From contig NZ_JAEUAT010000028.1 of the NCBI RefSeq assembly GCF_019511525.1, positions 1-64,000 on the forward strand: a DNA stretch of 64,000 nt. The letters are read 5' to 3'. Below the pieces are notes generated by a model, which saw only the letters and a list, made by a program, of their open reading frames with translations, searched no databases and had not been told where the DNA came from. The translations under genes were made by a program, and so were the position numbers. Origin of the DNA: Rhizobium cauense (GTDB taxonomy: Bacteria > Pseudomonadota > Alphaproteobacteria > Rhizobiales > Rhizobiaceae). The stretch's first letter is position 1. Each line of letters opens with the position of its first letter. Shown here one piece after another: positions 1 through 8,540 of the stretch.

Positions 1-66
1 CTTGACCGGCAGACGCCGGATCAGGCTTACTTCAACGCGCTGACGCCAATGATGGTGGCGGCATAA
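1..66 (+). CDS. IS3-family transposase, C-terminal fragment
   Basis: Reading from base 1 gives LDRQTPDQAYFNALTPMMVAA and then TAA. The phrase R-T-P-D-x-A-Y-F is the usual C-terminal end of the DDE integrase domain (OrfB) of IS3-group transposases. Only the last 21 codons are in the window, so neither the DDE catalytic residues nor the frameshift region can be checked. The gene ends about 60 bases before the broken GGDEF gene, which fits an element inserted in that gene. Partial at the left window edge. Confidence 0.7.
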   Translation, partial: LDRQTPDQAYFNALTPMMVAA

Positions 67-125
67 TCGAGGCGGAAATCCACTTAGCGAAACGCCCCAA
101 TCTGTTCAGACAAACCGAACCAGCT
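1..125 (+). mobile_element. Right end of an IS3-type insertion sequence
   Basis: The transposase tail is followed by about 60 noncoding bases (67-125) and then by sequence that reads as GGDEF protein on the other strand. The terminal inverted repeat cannot be verified because the left end lies outside the window. The boundary near base 125 is inferred only from where the diguanylate cyclase similarity starts. Confidence 0.5.
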
Positions 126-1287
126 CTTTCCGCGACTACGGTTCCTTCTGTCAGATCCATGGGACGGGCCAACTCCCGAACAATTCGGTCTGCAACCCTT
201 TGTGCGACTACTTCTCCCCTTCGAGCAGCACAGCAAATTCATCGCCGCCTAACCTTCCTACGGCATCGCTCGGTCGCACCGCAGCCCTGAGTCTTGAGGC
301 CGTCTCGATGAGAACGCCGTCGCCCGCGGCGTGACCGAGGGTGTCATTTATCTCCTTGAAGCCGTCGAGATCTATCGTAAGCACCAGGTAACCCTTGTCC
401 TTCCGAACGCGGTCGAATTTCTTCTGCAGGCCTCTCCGGTTGTAAAGGCCTGTCAGCGTATCTGTGTCGGCATCACTCTCGAGCTCCACCCAGCGTGCGT
501 GCTCCTCGCTGTAATCGATGACCACACCGATTATACGGAACGGCTTTCCCGAGGCATCTCTGAGAAGGCGGCGGTCACAACGCATCCACCGTTCACCGTC
601 GACAGTGTTCAGTCGATACTCAGCCACAGCCTTCTCGACATGTCCTTCAAGCAGCGGCGTCAAGCTAGCCGCTGAATGGTCATCTGGATGCATTTTCTTC
701 AGATAGCCCTTGAGGTCCAGGCGGGCGGCATCTTCTCCGCCGATGAAACGCGACAGGCGATCGGACGTTTCAAATGTCTGCGTTGTCACATCAAGGTGCC
801 AGAACCCGCCTCTAACCGCCTCCATTGCGAGCTCCAGCTGGGTCGCCCGCTCGATAAGCTGCCGTTGCGTGCGCTTGGCCTCAGTGACATCTTCTATCAT
901 CGAGAGAAGCCTGACGACCTCGCCCGAAGCCTTTCGCATAGCAATCACCGTCAACTCGGCTTCGACAATGGTCCCGTCGGGCCGCAAGTACCGCTTCTCG
1001 CGCTTGAAGCCATCACGCGACCCGTTCAGAATCTCGTCAAAGAAGGCCCTGTCGATCGCGCGGTCGTCGGGGTGAGTAATCTCGCCAAAAGGAAGTTTTG
1101 TAAGCTCGTGAGCATTCCGCTGCAGCATTTTGAGGAGGCTCCCGTTTGCCTTCACGATTTGACCATTGGGGGCGACGAGAGCGACGCCGATAGGCGCGGC
1201 TTCGAATGGGTAATCGAACAATGCTGCGCGTTCATCGAACGGGCTGAGGGCGAGGCCGCGCATTGGTCTGGCGTTCTCGGGCTGCAT
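126..1287 (-). pseudogene. PAS-PAS-GGDEF diguanylate cyclase, frameshifted and truncated by an IS
   Basis: The product would make cyclic di-GMP from two GTP in response to signals sensed by two PAS domains. From the ATG at 1287 (GAGGGGAG just upstream) there is a PAS domain with PAC tail (about residues 25-140), a second PAS (about 145-275) and the start of a GGDEF domain (TGLYNRR, then LGGDEFAVLL). The frame stops at 208, right after the GGDEF signature. Reading continues in the -1 frame with VVAQRVADRIVRELARPMDL, exactly what the second half of a GGDEF domain should be, so a two-base gain (GAGA for GA) is likely. The domain is then cut off near base 126 where IS sequence begins. About half of the catalytic domain is missing, so the gene is very probably inactive. 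Expression of a PAS-only product is possible. Confidence 0.85.
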
Positions 1288-1489
1288 GGTTGCTCCCCTC
1301 ATTTGAAATGCATGATAGCGCATATGAGCCGACGTGACCGAGCGTCAACGGTTGAATGGACAAATGTAGGTTAGGGATTGGTCCAATGCCTGCTGGAAGC
1401 TTCTTACAAGAAGGTCAGCCAGGGCCGTTACGACAGCCGAAAACCAGATAGTGCCGTACCCGTAAAAGTTTCGTTCGGTTATAGATGCG

Positions 1490-2197
1490 CTATTGCCGGG
1501 AAGCTAGTTCGGTGCCGTCCAATCGGCGGCCCCAGTCTTCCACGCGGCCACTTTCTAGTCTCCTAGACGCATAGCTTCGCCAGCCCTCTGCCAGCCAAGG
1601 AAGTTCAGTGATAGCTTTCAACTCCTTCAGGTTGAAGGTATCGACATAAAACGTCTTCCAGATGCGCTGGATTGTCCATTCGGGAGCCTTCCTGTCCAGA
1701 AGGATTAAGGTGTCCTCTGGCTTCACAAGGCCTTCCTGCCGAACTCGATAATACCATCCCGTTCTGCCGGTGTTCTGAACCTCGCGCGACATCGTTTTTC
1801 TACCAAATCGCTCATTAAGGCGCCAGCAGGGTTGACGCCCTTGGCTCACCTCGACAACCGCCGCGCCGAGGGCGAATACGTCGCCAATGGCGACGACGTC
1901 CTCTGTCAGTCGCATCGTAGACAGGTTCTCCCCGAATGCACCCGGTGCCATGAGCAGATCATGCTCTCCAAGGTCTTCCCTCCACGCTCCATAGTGCTCG
2001 AACGGGTAGTGGTGAACAGCTTTTTCAGGGCCCCCATGTTTGATGGTATCGCCCTGCGCGTCTCCTTCTAGGCCAAGGCTAGAGAGCATTAACGCCTGGT
2101 GCACCTGATGCTTGACAATGCCGCTCGCTACCCCGCGTGGACCAAGCGGTGCAACCTGCCCTATGCACAGGCCAAGTAGTGGGAAGGTGTTCATCAT
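1490..2197 (-). CDS. MOSC domain protein, YiiM-like
   Basis: A 235-residue protein of the MOSC (molybdenum cofactor sulfurase C-terminal) family, closest in length and layout to E. coli YiiM, a molybdenum-dependent reductase of N-hydroxylated compounds such as 6-hydroxylaminopurine. Seen: the opening GLCIGQVAPLG, D-x-x-x-HGG-x-x-K-A-V-H-H-Y, GAFGENLS, and QGRQPCWRLNERF with the conserved cysteine expected to bind the metal. The frame is open back to 2323, but the similarity starts at the paired ATG codons at 2197, so that start was chosen; the upstream residues look noncoding. It stands alone, with no molybdopterin genes nearby. Function is inferred from the family. Confidence 0.8.
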   Translation of the reverse strand: MMNTFPLLGLCIGQVAPLGPRGVASGIVKHQVHQALMLSSLGLEGDAQGDTIKHGGPEKAVHHYPFEHYGAWREDLGEHDLLMAPGAFGENLSTMRLTEDVVAIGDVFALGAAVVEVSQGRQPCWRLNERFGRKTMSREVQNTGRTGWYYRVRQEGLVKPEDTLILLDRKAPEWTIQRIWKTFYVDTFNLKELKAITELPWLAEGWRSYASRRLESGRVEDWGRRLDGTELASRQ

Positions 2198-2892
2198 CCG
2201 CACGGGAATGCTCCGTTGCTTTCTTGCAAGTCGTCCATCGTGGTGTCCATCGGCATCCCCTATTGCGTGCCAATACTGACACATTAATCTACCGACCGCT
2301 TTGCCCGACTTGTAAACTGCCATAGGTTGTGTATTCTTGCGCCGTATAAATCAATCCAAAGGAGGCGTGTAATGGCTGTATTCATCATTTCCCACGCCAC
2401 CGTGGCCTGAGATTTCATCTCCTTCTGACGGCTTTACAGCTGTCTCGCCTTTTCAAGCTGAAATCCTGAAACGGACTGGCGGTTCGCGCGGGACGTTGAA
2501 CGCTCCGCAAATCCTCTTCCATGCTTGAAGAAGGCGCGGCTGATTAGTCGCGATCCATCATGAGAAAAACCAGAACGACGGCCGTCGACGAAACGTCTTT
2601 CACAACGGCACAACCATTCCTGGCGGCGATTGGATCAATTGGCGTACTCGTCATGCTTGTCGTTGCGCGTATTGGCGTCAAACGCCGCGTCGACACGGTG
2701 ACATCCCTATCTGACTGGATCAGGAAAGATATCGGAAGCCTCTGACTGACTCAGGGCGACCTTAGGTGAGAGTCTGAGGTCGCGTTATCCTGGCTCCACC
2801 GCAAATCTGCCTCGAGTTGAAAATCGAACGGGCGCCATGCGCCGACATTTCAGCGTAGCAGACCGGTCGAACGAACGCAGACGCACCAAAGC
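2198..2892. other. Intergenic stretch, no well-supported gene
   Basis: This stretch holds the leader of the MOSC gene and otherwise little that can be assigned. A very strong ribosome-site-like string AAAGGAGGCG precedes an ATG at 2372 that opens only 12 codons (MAVFIISHATVA, stop at 2410), which could be a leader peptide or a gene remnant. A 61-codon frame at 2560-2745 has a hydrophobic segment but no ribosome site. Confidence 0.5.
2560..2745 (+). CDS. Possible small one-helix membrane protein
   Basis: A 61-residue frame with one hydrophobic stretch (about residues 19-37, FLAAIGSIGVLVMLVVA) followed by a basic patch RIGVKRR, consistent with a single membrane helix with its C-terminus in the cytoplasm. 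No ribosome site precedes the ATG and I do not recognise a family. It may be chance coding. Confidence 0.2.
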   Translation: MRKTRTTAVDETSFTTAQPFLAAIGSIGVLVMLVVARIGVKRRVDTVTSLSDWIRKDIGSL

Positions 2893-2919
2893 AAAGAAAG
2901 GGCCGGCTGCAGCCGGCCC
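2893..2919 (-). terminator. Intrinsic terminator of the ribose-family ABC operon
   Basis: On the minus strand a perfect 8-bp GC stem GGGCCGGC/GCCGGCCC with a TGCA loop is followed by TTTCTTT. It starts 27 bases after the stop of the binding-protein gene, so it should end the three-gene minus-strand operon. Confidence 0.85.
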
Positions 2920-2945
2920 CGTTATGCATTGCGCGACGCGCGGCG

Positions 2946-3914
2946 TTAGAGACCGTTGTCCTTCATGATTTGGCCCGCGTTGTCCTTTGTGACCTTTAGC
3001 GTCGGCAGGACGACATTCTTTTCGACTTTCTCACCACCGAGATATTTTATCGCCTGGCGCAGGCCTTCCGCTCCCGGTGTCGCGTAAAGGAAGGTTGCAC
3101 TGAGTTCACCATTGTTCACCCAGGTCACACCTTCGCCGGGCAACGCATCGATGCCGATGAACTTGATCTCCTTCTCGCGGCCTGCGTCCTTGGCGGCAAG
3201 ATAGGCTCCATAGGCCATCGGATCGTTGTGGCCATAGACGAGGTCGATCTTCTCATTGTTGCGCAGCGCGGTGGCCATGATGTTGTAGGCCTGATCCTGT
3301 TTCCAGTCACCTGACTGCTGGTCAAGGAGGTTCTTGATGCCGGGCTCCTTGTCGGTGAATTCATGGAAGCCGTCGTGGCGATCATGCGCCGGCTGTGTTC
3401 CCATGCCGCCCCAGATCTCGACGATGTTGCCCTGCGCCTTCCCGGCGCCGCCGAGAAGTTCAACGGCATATTCGCCCGCCGCCCGACCAATCAATTTATT
3501 ATCGCCGCCGACGAACTGGACGTATTTGTCGGTCTCCACGTTACGATCCAACACGAAAACCGGGATCTTTGCGTCGATTGCTTGCTGGACGACACCCGTC
3601 AGGCCGGCGGATTCCTTCGGCGAGATCAGGAGCGCATTCACTTCCTGGCGGATGAGGTTCTCGACATCCGCCACCTGCTTTTCGGTCTTGTCTTCGCCGT
3701 CGGTTATAATCAGCTCGACTTCAGGATGCTTCGCGGCTTCCGCGATGATGTCCTTGTTGAACTGAGCCCGCCAGGGCTCGATGGTGGTCGCTTGGGAGAA
3801 CCCAATGCGCCATTTCTTGTCTTGTGCTAGCGCGTCATGCGTAGTGAAAAGCGATGTGGTGGCGAAAAGTGCGGCAGTGACGACCGCGAACTTGAATATG
3901 TCACGACGTTTCAT
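2946..3914 (-). CDS. Sugar ABC importer, periplasmic binding protein (ribose/galactofuranose family)
   Basis: A 322-residue type I periplasmic binding protein (peripla_BP_4 family) that would capture a sugar and hand it to the permease encoded upstream. A signal peptide (MKRRDIFKFAVVTAALFATTSLFTTHDALA) ends at about residue 30. Typical landmarks follow: IGFSQATTIEPWR, the ligand-contact region VFVLDRNV, the GGDN hinge segment, YGHNDPMAYGA and FIGIDALPGEG. The overall style is nearer to YtfQ-like proteins than to RbsB, but the ligand cannot be read from sequence. The start overlaps the permease stop by 14 bases and has GGAGGAA upstream, so translation is probably coupled. Last gene of the operon, before a strong terminator. 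Confidence 0.88.
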   Translation of the reverse strand: MKRRDIFKFAVVTAALFATTSLFTTHDALAQDKKWRIGFSQATTIEPWRAQFNKDIIAEAAKHPEVELIITDGEDKTEKQVADVENLIRQEVNALLISPKESAGLTGVVQQAIDAKIPVFVLDRNVETDKYVQFVGGDNKLIGRAAGEYAVELLGGAGKAQGNIVEIWGGMGTQPAHDRHDGFHEFTDKEPGIKNLLDQQSGDWKQDQAYNIMATALRNNEKIDLVYGHNDPMAYGAYLAAKDAGREKEIKFIGIDALPGEGVTWVNNGELSATFLYATPGAEGLRQAIKYLGGEKVEKNVVLPTLKVTKDNAGQIMKDNGL

Positions 3915-5226
3915 TTCCGTTTCCTCCAGTGTTGAGAGACATTGTCTCCTTGCGCGGACGCTCCTCCCTGGATGCCTCCGATCGGGCGGGTCGCGGCAAT
4001 GCCAGCCTCAACCGCGCCAGAATATCGCGCGCATTGCGCTCCTGAACGAGCACAGTGCCAATGATGATCAGCCCCTTCAGCACAAGCTGAAGATTGGAAT
4101 TGATGTTGTGTAGCTGAAGAATATTAGACAGCAGCCCGAAGATCAGCACGCCGCAAAATGTGCCGGCAAGGCTGCCGCGCCCACCCATCAGACTTGTACC
4201 GCCGATTACTACGGCCGCGATTGCATCGAGCTCCAGACCAGTCCCTGCATCGGGTTTGCCCTGGCGATACTGGGCAACATAGAGGATGGCAGCGATGCCT
4301 GCGAGCAGTCCGGAGACGGCATAGGTGACGATCTTTACCCGACCGCTGTCGATGCCCGATAGCCGCGCCGCCTCCTCATTGCCACCGATTGCATAGACGA
4401 AACGCCCGAACGGTGTGTACTTGAGGACGACCGCGTAGATCGAGATTGCGACGATGAAGAAGATACCCGGCATGGGAATAATGCCGAAGACCAGTGAACG
4501 CAGCACATCGAAATCGGCTGTAGCATTCGAGCCCGTGTATACAGGCAGAACCGCGTTGTTTTGACCCGCTGTCAGCCGCGCGATGCCAAGCGCAGTGACC
4601 ATCATCGCCAACGTGACGATAAAGGGCTGAAGGCGGCCGACGACAATGATGATGCCGTTCATGGCGCCAAACAGAAGTCCGACGGCCGGCACCACCACGA
4701 GCACGCCCAGCACGCCGAACTTGGTCTCGCTCTGCGACACGATGTAGAAGAGCAGCACGATGCCGAGCGCGATACCGACGAGGGCTGGAAGGTAGATGCC
4801 CCGAATGCGGTCGAGCGTCAGGTCGCGGCCGTGAGTGAGGTCAGTGCGGCTCTTTTCGAGATTGGAAAAGATGAAGCGGGTGACGGCGACCCCGATAACA
4901 AGTGCAGCAAGCATCACCGACGGCACGCCGAGAAGGAAGGCCGGCGTCTCCCCCGGCACCGTCAGCAACATGGCGCACACGACAGTACAGATTGCCATCA
5001 GTGAGCCGACAGACAGATCGATCCCACCTGTGATGATGACAGCCGTCATGCCGGTTGCGATAAGACCCGTCGTCGACACCTGGCGCAGTACGTCGAGCAG
5101 ATTGCCACTCGAAAGAAATATGTTCCTGCCCGAAGATGTAACGGGTGACCAGACGACACCGACCAGGAAAATTGCGATCAGGCCCCAGTATAGCTTCGTG
5201 CGGGAAACAAGCCTTATGACGCTCAT
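3901..5226 (-). CDS. Sugar ABC importer permease (RbsC/XylH family) with long internal insert
   Basis: Membrane subunit of the importer, 441 residues against about 320-340 for RbsC. The N-terminal half has TGLIATGMTAVIITGGIDLSVGS and the C-terminal half has GRFVYAIGGNEEAARLSGI (the coupling segment that touches the ATPase), GLLAGIAAILYVAQYRQG and AIAAVVIGGTSLMGGRGS, all standard for the family. Between residues about 91 and 180 lies extra sequence with a charged loop (NLEKSRTDLTHGRDLTLDR) and added hydrophobic helices, resembling the longer xylose-type permeases. The C-terminal tail (about 415-441) is hydrophilic. It overlaps the ATPase stop by 4 bases (ATGA) and the binding-protein start by 14. 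Confidence 0.88.
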   Translation of the reverse strand: MSVIRLVSRTKLYWGLIAIFLVGVVWSPVTSSGRNIFLSSGNLLDVLRQVSTTGLIATGMTAVIITGGIDLSVGSLMAICTVVCAMLLTVPGETPAFLLGVPSVMLAALVIGVAVTRFIFSNLEKSRTDLTHGRDLTLDRIRGIYLPALVGIALGIVLLFYIVSQSETKFGVLGVLVVVPAVGLLFGAMNGIIIVVGRLQPFIVTLAMMVTALGIARLTAGQNNAVLPVYTGSNATADFDVLRSLVFGIIPMPGIFFIVAISIYAVVLKYTPFGRFVYAIGGNEEAARLSGIDSGRVKIVTYAVSGLLAGIAAILYVAQYRQGKPDAGTGLELDAIAAVVIGGTSLMGGRGSLAGTFCGVLIFGLLSNILQLHNINSNLQLVLKGLIIIGTVLVQERNARDILARLRLALPRPARSEASREERPRKETMSLNTGGNGNETS

Positions 5227-6812
5227 GTAGAAGCCTTCCCGTGCCTGATACCGGATCGCGGGGCCGCCAAGTGCATGATCCGCTCCTCCGTCGCCATGGC
5301 GCGGTTCAGGATGCCGGTCTGGTGTCCTTCCGACATGACAAGAATTCGGTCCGAAAGATGCAGCAGCTCAGGCATCTCCGAACTCACGACGACGATCGAC
5401 ATACCCGCTTCTGCCAGGCGGAAGACCAGATCGTATATCTCGCTCTTTGCCCCTACATCGATGCCGCGGGTTGGTTCGTCGAGCAGCAGGATATGCGGCA
5501 TCGTGGCGAGGCATTTCCCGATCACGACCTTCTGTTGGTTTCCGCCAGACAGGGTCGCCGTGACCTGTTCGATGCCTGACGCTCGAATACCAAGCGTCCT
5601 GATGGCAGTGGCGGCAACCGCCGCTTCCGCGCCAAAGTTGCGCAGTCCGAAGCGCGCCAATCGGCTGACAAGCGGCAATGCGACGTTATCCGTAATAGTA
5701 TCGTGCAGGTGCAGGCCCTGCGTCTTGCGGTCCTCCGTCACGAAGGCAATCCCAAGCCGGCGCGCGTCGGCCGGTGAGCGGATCGCTGCCGGCTGCCCGT
5801 TAATCAGGATCTCGCCGCCGACCTCGCCATTGCTGGCACCCGTGATCGCCTGGAGGATTTCAGTGCGCCCTGCCCCGAGCAAGCCGCCGATGCCAAGGAT
5901 TTCTCCTGGAGCGACATCAAAATCGATGCTGCTAAGGACCTGTTTCCAGCCCCGCCGGGTGGCGACCGATAGCGAAAGATTCCGAACCGACAGCACCGCA
6001 CCGCCCGTGGCGGTCGCCTCATGCCTGGAACTCTCGGCGCGGTTGAGATTGCGGCCGACCATCGCCGCGATGACCCTGTGCTCGTCGATCTGCGACTTTG
6101 GCCTGGTCCAAACGTGCCGTCCGTCCCGCAATACGGAAACGCGGTCGCTGAGCTGCATCACCTCGTCGATCCGATGTGAGATGTAGATGATACCCACCCC
6201 TTCTGAGGCAAGCTGGTGCATGATGGCGAAAAGCCGCTTGCACTCGTTTGGCGACAGCGCTGATGTCGGTTCATCCATGATGAGAATGCGGGCGTCGAGC
6301 GACAGCGCCTTCGCGATCTCGACAAGTTGCTGTTCGCCGATCCTGAGCGATGAAACGCGTGCTTCAGGATCAAGATCAATACCAAGCCGGGAGAGCAAGC
6401 GTCGGGCAGCATTCAGGCTTTTGCGCCGGTTGACAAAAAGCCCGGCGATCAAGGGTTCCCTACCGAGAAATATGTTGTCGGCGATCGAGAGTTCGGGAAC
6501 GAGATTGAGTTCCTGGTGAATGATGGCGACACCGGCAACCTCCGCATCGCGCACGGTTCCGAACCGAGCGGGAGACTGATCTATCATGACGGAGCCGCTA
6601 TAGTCGGTGTAGACGCCGGCAAGGATCTTCATCAGCGTGGACTTGCCCGCGCCGTTCTCTCCCATCACCGAATGGATCTCCCCGGCGAACAGGTCAAAAT
6701 TCACGTGGTCAAGGGCGACGATTCCGCCAAACGTCTTCGAAACGCCGACCGCTTCCAGCACGGGGGACGAAGTGGGCGCACGTGAAGGCAATTGGTTCAC
6801 TTCTTCCTGCAT
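5223..6812 (-). CDS. Sugar ABC importer ATPase, two fused nucleotide-binding domains (RbsA/MglA family)
   Basis: A 529-residue tandem ATPase that powers monosaccharide uptake. Domain 1 has Walker A GENGAGKST (near residue 53), the signature LRIGEQQLVEIAKAL and Walker B ILIMDEPTSAL. Domain 2 has the usual degenerate Walker A GLLGAGRTE, the signature LSGGNQQKVVIGKCL and Walker B ILLLDEPTRGIDVGAKSEIY. All of this is normal for the sugar class. First gene of the minus-strand operon, with GGGAGG 12-13 bases before the ATG. Its promoter overlaps a LacI-type operator, so the divergent LacI regulator should control it. Confidence 0.92.
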   Translation of the reverse strand: MQEEVNQLPSRAPTSSPVLEAVGVSKTFGGIVALDHVNFDLFAGEIHSVMGENGAGKSTLMKILAGVYTDYSGSVMIDQSPARFGTVRDAEVAGVAIIHQELNLVPELSIADNIFLGREPLIAGLFVNRRKSLNAARRLLSRLGIDLDPEARVSSLRIGEQQLVEIAKALSLDARILIMDEPTSALSPNECKRLFAIMHQLASEGVGIIYISHRIDEVMQLSDRVSVLRDGRHVWTRPKSQIDEHRVIAAMVGRNLNRAESSRHEATATGGAVLSVRNLSLSVATRRGWKQVLSSIDFDVAPGEILGIGGLLGAGRTEILQAITGASNGEVGGEILINGQPAAIRSPADARRLGIAFVTEDRKTQGLHLHDTITDNVALPLVSRLARFGLRNFGAEAAVAATAIRTLGIRASGIEQVTATLSGGNQQKVVIGKCLATMPHILLLDEPTRGIDVGAKSEIYDLVFRLAEAGMSIVVVSSEMPELLHLSDRILVMSEGHQTGILNRAMATEERIMHLAAPRSGIRHGKAST

Positions 6813-6865
6813 GACAATGACGGCCTCCCTTCCATCTTTGTCTCGCGGCTGTAAGCGACAGTAAA

Positions 6866-6894
6866 AGCTAATCTAAACGTTTCAATTTTGTCAA
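6866..6894 (-). promoter_or_regulatory. Sigma-70 promoter of the sugar ABC operon with operator in the spacer
   Basis: Reading the minus strand: a perfect -35 TTGACA (6894-6889), a 17-base spacer and a weaker -10 TTAGCT (6871-6866), 54 bases before the ATPase start. The palindromic core AAACGTTT at 6875-6882 sits inside the spacer, so a bound repressor would block RNA polymerase. Position and spacing are seen; activity is inferred. Confidence 0.6.
6870..6882. promoter_or_regulatory. LacI-type operator 1
   Basis: The 13-mer AATCTAAACGTTT holds the palindrome AAACGTTT with the central CG typical of LacI-family operators. The same 13-mer recurs at 6967-6979, 97 bases away, on the other side of the divergent promoters. 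Confidence 0.65.
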
Positions 6895-6922
6895 GGTATA
6901 CTCGAGACGAAGCGCCGTGATC

Positions 6923-6951
6923 TTGATAAGAACCGGCCATTCTCGTACGAT
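6923..6951 (+). promoter_or_regulatory. Sigma-70 promoter of the LacI regulator gene
   Basis: TTGATA (6923-6928), exactly 17 bases, then TACGAT (6946-6951). Transcription would start near 6958, just before the second operator, so the regulator probably represses its own gene. Confidence 0.6.
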
Positions 6952-6966
6952 GCTCGACGAATTCTG

Positions 6967-6979
6967 AATCTAAACGTTT
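6967..6979. promoter_or_regulatory. LacI-type operator 2
   Basis: Exact second copy of AATCTAAACGTTT, placed between the predicted transcription start and the regulator ATG at 6985. Two copies 97 bases apart would allow cooperative binding or looping over the divergent promoters. Confidence 0.65.
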
Positions 6980-6984
6980 TGATC

Positions 6985-8046
6985 ATGGACAGGGTTTCTT
7001 CCAAAAGGCGAAAATCCCAGCCGACCATGCTGGACGTAGCTGCAACGGCGAGCGTGTCAGTTGCTACGGTCTCGGCAGTCGTCAACGGCACCGCGCCGGT
7101 CAGCCCCGAATTGAGGGGACGGATCGAAGATGCGATTGCTGCCATTGGCTACAAACGCAACGCCATTGCCCGGAGCCTGAAAACCGGCGCTACCAAGACG
7201 ATCGGGCTCGTCATCGCAGATATCACGAACCCGTTTTTCACCGATGTCGTCGCCGTCATCCAGGATGTGCTGCACCGCGCGGGTTATGCGATGATGCTCT
7301 GCTGCACCGATGAGGATCCAGAACAGCAGGAAGAGCAGATTTCGCTTCTCTTAGACCGTATGGTGGATGGACTGATTATCGCGCCGGCTGGCGACGACCA
7401 CGCCCTTGAGCGGGTACTCAAGCGTGCCGGCATTCCCACTGTTCTCATCGATCGCATCAACCACGGCATAGCAGCGGATGCCGTCGTCCTCGACAACCAG
7501 CGCGCTGTTCTGGACGCCATCGACTATCTTGTTGGCCTTGGGCATTTGCGGATCGGCTACATATCGGGTTCGCATGACACATCCACCGGCCTTGGTCGGT
7601 TGGCAGGCTATCGCGGCGCACTTGAGAATGCCGGCATTCCATACGACGACGCCCTGGTTCGGATAGGAAATTTCCGCGAGAAGGATGCCTATCATGCGGC
7701 CATGCAATTACTCGTCATGCCAGATCGGCCAAGTGCTATCTTTTCAGCTAACAATCTAATGGTCATCGGCGTGATGAAGGCCATCCGGGACATGGGGCTC
7801 CGCTGTCCGGACGACATCTCTGTGTCGAGCTTTGACGATTTTCCCTGGGCGGATGTCTTCCAGCCGAGCCTCACGACGATTGCTCAGCCGGTGCAGGCCA
7901 TTGGTGAACACGCAGCCCAGCTCATTCTCGAGCGCCTTGCCACTCGCATGGACCGGCCTCCACGGCAAATCGTGCTTTCAGGTCGCCTGATGATCCGATC
8001 GTCCTGCCGCCCGTTTTACGGGGCTGACAGGTCAACCGTCGCCTGA
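6985..8046 (+). CDS. LacI-family regulator of the sugar ABC operon
   Basis: A 353-residue LacI/GalR repressor. The helix-turn-helix is TMLDVAATASVSVATVSAVVNG, followed by the hinge helix region RNAIARSLKTGATKTIGLVIAD and a periplasmic-binding-protein-like sensor domain with ISGSHDTSTGLGRLAGYRGA and ISVSSFDDFPWADVFQPSLTT. The ATG at 6985 was chosen; an in-frame TTG two codons upstream is less likely. It is divergent from the ribose-type importer, and two identical operators lie in between, so the transported sugar or a derivative is the probable inducer. That pairing is inference from position. Confidence 0.9.
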   Translation: MDRVSSKRRKSQPTMLDVAATASVSVATVSAVVNGTAPVSPELRGRIEDAIAAIGYKRNAIARSLKTGATKTIGLVIADITNPFFTDVVAVIQDVLHRAGYAMMLCCTDEDPEQQEEQISLLLDRMVDGLIIAPAGDDHALERVLKRAGIPTVLIDRINHGIAADAVVLDNQRAVLDAIDYLVGLGHLRIGYISGSHDTSTGLGRLAGYRGALENAGIPYDDALVRIGNFREKDAYHAAMQLLVMPDRPSAIFSANNLMVIGVMKAIRDMGLRCPDDISVSSFDDFPWADVFQPSLTTIAQPVQAIGEHAAQLILERLATRMDRPPRQIVLSGRLMIRSSCRPFYGADRSTVA

Positions 8047-8059
8047 CCGCAAACGGTTG
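8033..8059 (+). terminator. Probable terminator after the LacI gene
   Basis: CAACCGT/ACGGTTG stem of 7 bp with a 13-base loop that includes the stop codon, followed by TCTTTC. A modest stem and a broken T run make it a moderate candidate. Confidence 0.45.
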
Positions 8060-8267
8060 TCTTTCGCTCTATCCATGTGAACTCTAGCATCCACGGCTTG
8101 AATTGGTGGTTGCCACGAACTTCCATGGGAACTCCAGATCCCACGCGCAGCATTCGATCAAGCGTTAGGCGTAGCGCAGCTTTATTTGACGACTGCGAAT
8201 GTGCCGTACTTTATCTGAGTTGGCTTGGCATATACGTTGGAGCATATACGAAGGAGGATTTGCACTG

Positions 8268-8540
8268 ATGCCAGGTCCGTCAATACCATCACGATCGAAG
8301 GAAGTGAAGCTATTTCGCAATAACCGCAGCCAGGCAGTTCGTATTCCAGCGGAATTTGAATTGCCGGGAGATCGTGTGTTGATCCGTCGCGATGGAGATA
8401 AACTCATTATCGAACCGGTGGTACGGCCTACAAATATTGTGGAGCTACTCGAGGAATGGAAGAAGGAAGCACGCCTCGGTCCCGAAGACCATCTCCCCGA
8501 CATTGAAGATGCTCCTGCTCGGCCGGAGACGCTCTTTTGA
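8268..8540 (+). CDS. vapB: VapB/AbrB-type antitoxin
   Basis: A 90-residue antitoxin that should bind DNA through its AbrB-like swapped-hairpin N-terminus and neutralise a VapC PIN RNase through its acidic C-terminus. Seen: the family hallmark VKLFRNNRSQAVRIPAEFELPGDRVLIRRDGDKLIIEP (residues about 11-46) and a tail ending PDIEDAPARPETLF. AAGGAGG precedes the ATG at 8268; earlier in-frame codons lack support. The following toxin gene is wrecked, so this antitoxin may be an orphan. Confidence 0.85.
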   Translation: MPGPSIPSRSKEVKLFRNNRSQAVRIPAEFELPGDRVLIRRDGDKLIIEPVVRPTNIVELLEEWKKEARLGPEDHLPDIEDAPARPETLF

